Assembly: GCA_002483105.1 (NCBI GenBank)
Contig: DLHG01000009.1
Span: 263,598 to 327,597 of the forward strand
Length of the DNA: 64,000 nucleotides
Reading direction: 5' to 3'
From: Bacteroidetes bacterium UBA7674
GTDB lineage: Bacteria; Bacteroidota; Bacteroidia; Chitinophagales; Chitinophagaceae
The notes beneath the pieces are model-generated. The model ran no database searches. It was given only the letters and a program-made list of their open reading frames with translations, and had not been told where the DNA came from. The position numbers were made by a program, and so were the translations under genes. This document shows, piece after piece, positions 61,229 to 64,000 of the stretch; positions within the stretch are counted from its first letter, which is position 1; each line of letters begins with the position of its first letter.

Positions 61229-63753
61229 TTACTGATCTCGAGCAAATTCCTTCTTCTCTTTAGCAGTTTGTAAAGCTCGAAGCCGCAAACAGAGATCAGG
61301 GCAGTGGCTATACACATGGCAAACTGCGTGAAGTTTAGCGGTACTATTTTGAAAAAATGTGCAGTAACCGGGACATACATAAGCGTGACCAATAAAAGGG
61401 CCGTGAAGCTTGTTATGCCGATCAATAGGTTGTTTTTATACTTGAGTGTTGTTAACACTGAATAGTAAAACGACCTGTTTACATATGTGAGAAGTATATT
61501 GGCAATTACAAGTGTTGAAAAGACCATAGTACGGGTTAGATATTCATCAAAACCTTTTTGTACGCCATACCAATATATGAATAGTACACCGGCCGTAATG
61601 CCTATCCCCTGAACAATGCTCACTGTTAGTTCTTTCATATCAAACAATGTTTCCCGTGCCGACCTGGGCGGCTGTAACATACTATGCTTCTCAATGGGCT
61701 CGTTCTCATATACTATCGAGCAGGTAGGACCCATGATTAACTCTAGAAAGATGACATGTACGGGAGTGAAAATTGTCGGATATACCCAACCTAACAAGGA
61801 AGGAATAGCCACAATAAGGATAATAGGGATGTGGATTGAAATAATATACTGGATCGCCTTTTTAAGATTGGTATATATCCTCCTACCCATAGCTACAGCA
61901 TCTATCATCTTGCCAAAGTCATCGTCTGTAAGTATGAGCGATGCAGCCGATTTAGCGATCTCCGAGCCCTTCTTTCCCATAGCGATGCCAATATGTGCCG
62001 CCTTTAACGCAGGCCCATCATTTACGCCATCACCCGTCATCCCTACCACATGCCCCTGCTTCTTCAGGCTTTCGATAATACGCAGTTTCATCTCAGGGAA
62101 GATGCGTGCAAATATATTGTTGGCCATTACAGCCTGGTCGAACTGTTCCTCGTTTAACTGTAACAGCTCATTACTTGTTATTACCTCTTCGCGGTCATTC
62201 ATCTTTGCCTGTATGCTGATAGCATGAGCAGTTTCAGGATTGTCACCTGTGATCATCTTTACCTGAATTCCCGCATTGTGCAAAGTCTTGAAGATCTCAG
62301 AAATATTCTTTTTGGGTGGATCATAAAAGCCTATCATGCCCAGGAAATTAAGAATATAGTCTTGTTGGTTTTCCGGGAAATTGTCTCCTTCAAATACGGC
62401 ATTCGCAACCGCAAGTACTCGTAATCCTTGTTTAGCAAATGTTGAATTTATCTCTGTTAATCTTGCTTTCTGGGCTATGGAGAGTGCGGATTGTTCCAAC
62501 AGTCTTTCAGGGGCTCCTTTACAAGCAATAATTCGTGATCTCCGTTCATTTTCAAATATATGGGTCATCATTGGAGGTTTACCTTCCAATGGATACTCGT
62601 GTATCATTTTAAAAAAGGGGCGTTGATCCGATCGTGCTGTCGCTGCGTACAGGGTATGAATGGCTTGCTCCATGCTATCAAATGGTACACTTTCACTGGC
62701 CCACATTGCCGTGCTAATTATCTCTGTCAACGAAGGGTCTTTCAGATCTTCCCCTGAATAGGTGCGATCTGTATGTAGATCATAACATTCGTAGATCTCC
62801 ATCCTGTTCTCTGTGATGGTGCCAGTTTTGTCGGTACATAACACTGTAGCAGCACCTAATGCCTCTACAGTACTCGTTTGCTTTACAATGACCCCTGATC
62901 TCATCAGGCGATATGCACCAAGGGCCATGAACGTTACGAAAGCAACGGGTATTTCTTCAGGCAGAACAGACATGGCAATGGTCAGTCCTTTTAGGAGACT
63001 GTCTAGGATGCTTCCTGACCGCAGGAAGTTGATAAGCCAGATAAGGAGAAAAATAAAACCGCCAACAAACGCCATTTTTTTAACGAACGCCCCGATCTGC
63101 AACTGCAGAGGTGATTTTGTAAGGTCGATATTTTCAATAGACCTTCCTATTTGGCCCAGTTTTGTATTGTCGCCAATGGCAGTCACCTCGAATATGCATT
63201 GGCCCGTTGACGCCAGTGTGCCGCTAAATACTTCATTCCTATCAGGTTTATCCGGCTCTTTTACTACGCTGAATGCCTCACCCGTCAGGATCGATTCATT
63301 AACCGAAAAATCATTCGCCTGCTTCAGAACACCATCGGCCAATACAAATTCTCCCTCTGCAACAACTACATAGTCTCCCACTACGATCTCTTGTGATGGG
63401 ATCTTTAAAAGGTGGTCTGCTCTTATTACTGTTGCGTAAGGCTGGGTGAATTCCTCTAATGCCCGCAAAGCATTCCTGCTTCTTTTATCCTGGTAATAGG
63501 AAATGCCGGACACCATAATTATCGCTCCCGACATAAACCAGGCCTCGGCCATTTGACCAACAAAGAAATATACTAATGTACAAGCTATGAGTAGCAGGAA
63601 CATAGGCTCTCTGATAATATTCTTCAGAACGTCCCAAATAGGAGCACCCTTATTGTCAGTAACTATGTTAGCCCCATCTTTAAGCCTCGACGAGGAAACA
63701 TCTTCGGTGGACAGACCTTTAAATGGGAATGGATTTGTATTGTTCATTGGCAT
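61225..63753 (-). CDS. P-type cation-transporting ATPase, second paralogue
   Basis: 842 residues. TGEAF in place of TGES, phosphorylation site CTDKTGTIT, KGAPERLL, MITGDNPETA and TGDGVNDGPALKAA. M4 reads LPEEIPVA and the M6 region VIFLELIMGPTCSIVYENEP, differing strongly from the neighbouring pump, so a different ion is likely. The ELIMGPTCSIVYE type of M6 is common in bacterial pumps of unknown ion. Start at 63753, about 28 bases after a predicted transcription start. Confidence 0.93.
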   Translation of the reverse strand: MPMNNTNPFPFKGLSTEDVSSSRLKDGANIVTDNKGAPIWDVLKNIIREPMFLLLIACTLVYFFVGQMAEAWFMSGAIIMVSGISYYQDKRSRNALRALEEFTQPYATVIRADHLLKIPSQEIVVGDYVVVAEGEFVLADGVLKQANDFSVNESILTGEAFSVVKEPDKPDRNEVFSGTLASTGQCIFEVTAIGDNTKLGQIGRSIENIDLTKSPLQLQIGAFVKKMAFVGGFIFLLIWLINFLRSGSILDSLLKGLTIAMSVLPEEIPVAFVTFMALGAYRLMRSGVIVKQTSTVEALGAATVLCTDKTGTITENRMEIYECYDLHTDRTYSGEDLKDPSLTEIISTAMWASESVPFDSMEQAIHTLYAATARSDQRPFFKMIHEYPLEGKPPMMTHIFENERRSRIIACKGAPERLLEQSALSIAQKARLTEINSTFAKQGLRVLAVANAVFEGDNFPENQQDYILNFLGMIGFYDPPKKNISEIFKTLHNAGIQVKMITGDNPETAHAISIQAKMNDREEVITSNELLQLNEEQFDQAVMANNIFARIFPEMKLRIIESLKKQGHVVGMTGDGVNDGPALKAAHIGIAMGKKGSEIAKSAASLILTDDDFGKMIDAVAMGRRIYTNLKKAIQYIISIHIPIILIVAIPSLLGWVYPTIFTPVHVIFLELIMGPTCSIVYENEPIEKHSMLQPPRSARETLFDMKELTVSIVQGIGITAGVLFIYWYGVQKGFDEYLTRTMVFSTLVIANILLTYVNRSFYYSVLTTLKYKNNLLIGITSFTALLLVTLMYVPVTAHFFKIVPLNFTQFAMCIATALISVCGFELYKLLKRRRNLLEISN

Positions 63754-63785
63754 GTTACTGGGTTATTATCTCTTCGCTGGCACAC

Positions 63786-63793
63786 CAAATCTA
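63786..63793 (-). promoter_or_regulatory. -7 element of the second P-type ATPase gene
   Basis: Minus-strand TAGATTTG is a perfect TAnnTTTG. A partial dyad CTGAC-GTTA-ATCAT at 63855-63868 lies about 80 bp upstream of the predicted start, not at the 29.5-bp spacing of the other regulon promoters. Confidence 0.55.
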
Positions 63794-63962
63794 ATTATTA
63801 ATTAAAAGTAGATTAATGTAAATGCCCGCTAATTGAGCAAAATCAGGGAAATTACTGACGTTAATCATAAGAAGTACTTAATGAAAAGAAAATGTATGAA
63901 GGGCGGGCGCAGTTGGTAGTGTGAATAAGCAAGGGGCATATTACCCTGGTTCCTTAATGAAA

Positions 63963-63996
63963 AACGGGTTTCAGCAAATAATCGCTGAAACCCGTT
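63963..63996 (-). terminator. Terminator at the right edge
   Basis: 13-bp stem AACGGGTTTCAGC/GCTGAAACCCGTT with an 8-base loop; the T-rich tail lies on the minus-strand exit, so it probably ends a leftward gene beyond the window. Confidence 0.8.
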
Positions 63997-64000
63997 ACTG

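Overview
The window is chromosomal DNA of a Bacteroidota bacterium, most likely a Chitinophagales/Chitinophagaceae-type organism. Grounds: type IX secretion C-terminal sorting domains (types A and B), a PorP/SprF outer-membrane protein, PKD-repeat adhesins, a BlaI/M56 pair, HemJ instead of HemG/HemY, weak ribosome binding sites, and promoters with the Bacteroidota -7 element TAnnTTTG. No rRNA, tRNA, CRISPR array, IS element or prophage was seen.

Layout. 0-13.3 kb: 3' part of an M16 protease; a giant 14-PKD secreted protein with its PorP/SprF partner; a surface CarboxypepD_reg protein; a BlaI repressor with an M56 protease fused to a cell-wall amidase; a secreted phosphodiesterase/LamG protein. 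13.3-22.2 kb: a haem biosynthesis locus, hemJ-hemH leftward and hemA-C-D-E-F-B-L rightward, covering glutamyl-tRNA to protohaem. 22.3-28.7 kb: an unknown protein and two tandem PKD/type B sorting paralogues with a gene-conversion-like identity pattern. 29-34 kb: outer-membrane barrel, acyltransferase, TPR/HTH regulator and class III adenylate cyclase. 34-38.2 kb: a tightly coupled kaiC-kaiB-kaiB-histidine kinase-response regulator operon. 38.4-40.1 kb: an ELWxxDGT-repeat secreted protein.

40.4-63.8 kb is a stress/envelope island: L,D-transpeptidase, DUF457 membrane hydrolase, cardiolipin-synthase-like PLD protein, outer-membrane barrel, bactofilin-like beta-helix membrane protein, Hsp20, DUF3788, AI-2E exporter, universal stress protein plus an Mla/Mce lipid transport operon, YtxH, polysaccharide deacetylase, 1-Cys peroxiredoxin, DUF2892 and two P-type cation ATPases. 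Its transcription units share one promoter architecture: a 14-bp inverted repeat, consensus ATGAC-N4-GTCAT, whose centre lies exactly 29.5 bp upstream of the first T of a TAnnTTTG-like box. I found ten good cases and two weaker ones, on both strands. This is the geometry of a class II CRP/FNR promoter (site at -41.5), so the island looks like one regulon under an unidentified CRP/FNR-family activator not encoded here. The gene set resembles dormancy or low-oxygen regulons elsewhere (Usp + Hsp20 + P-type ATPase), with added envelope-remodelling functions. This is the main discovery in the window.

Limits: all calls come from reading the sequence; no database search, structure prediction or expression data were available. 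Predicted +1 positions assume the -7 box begins at -12.
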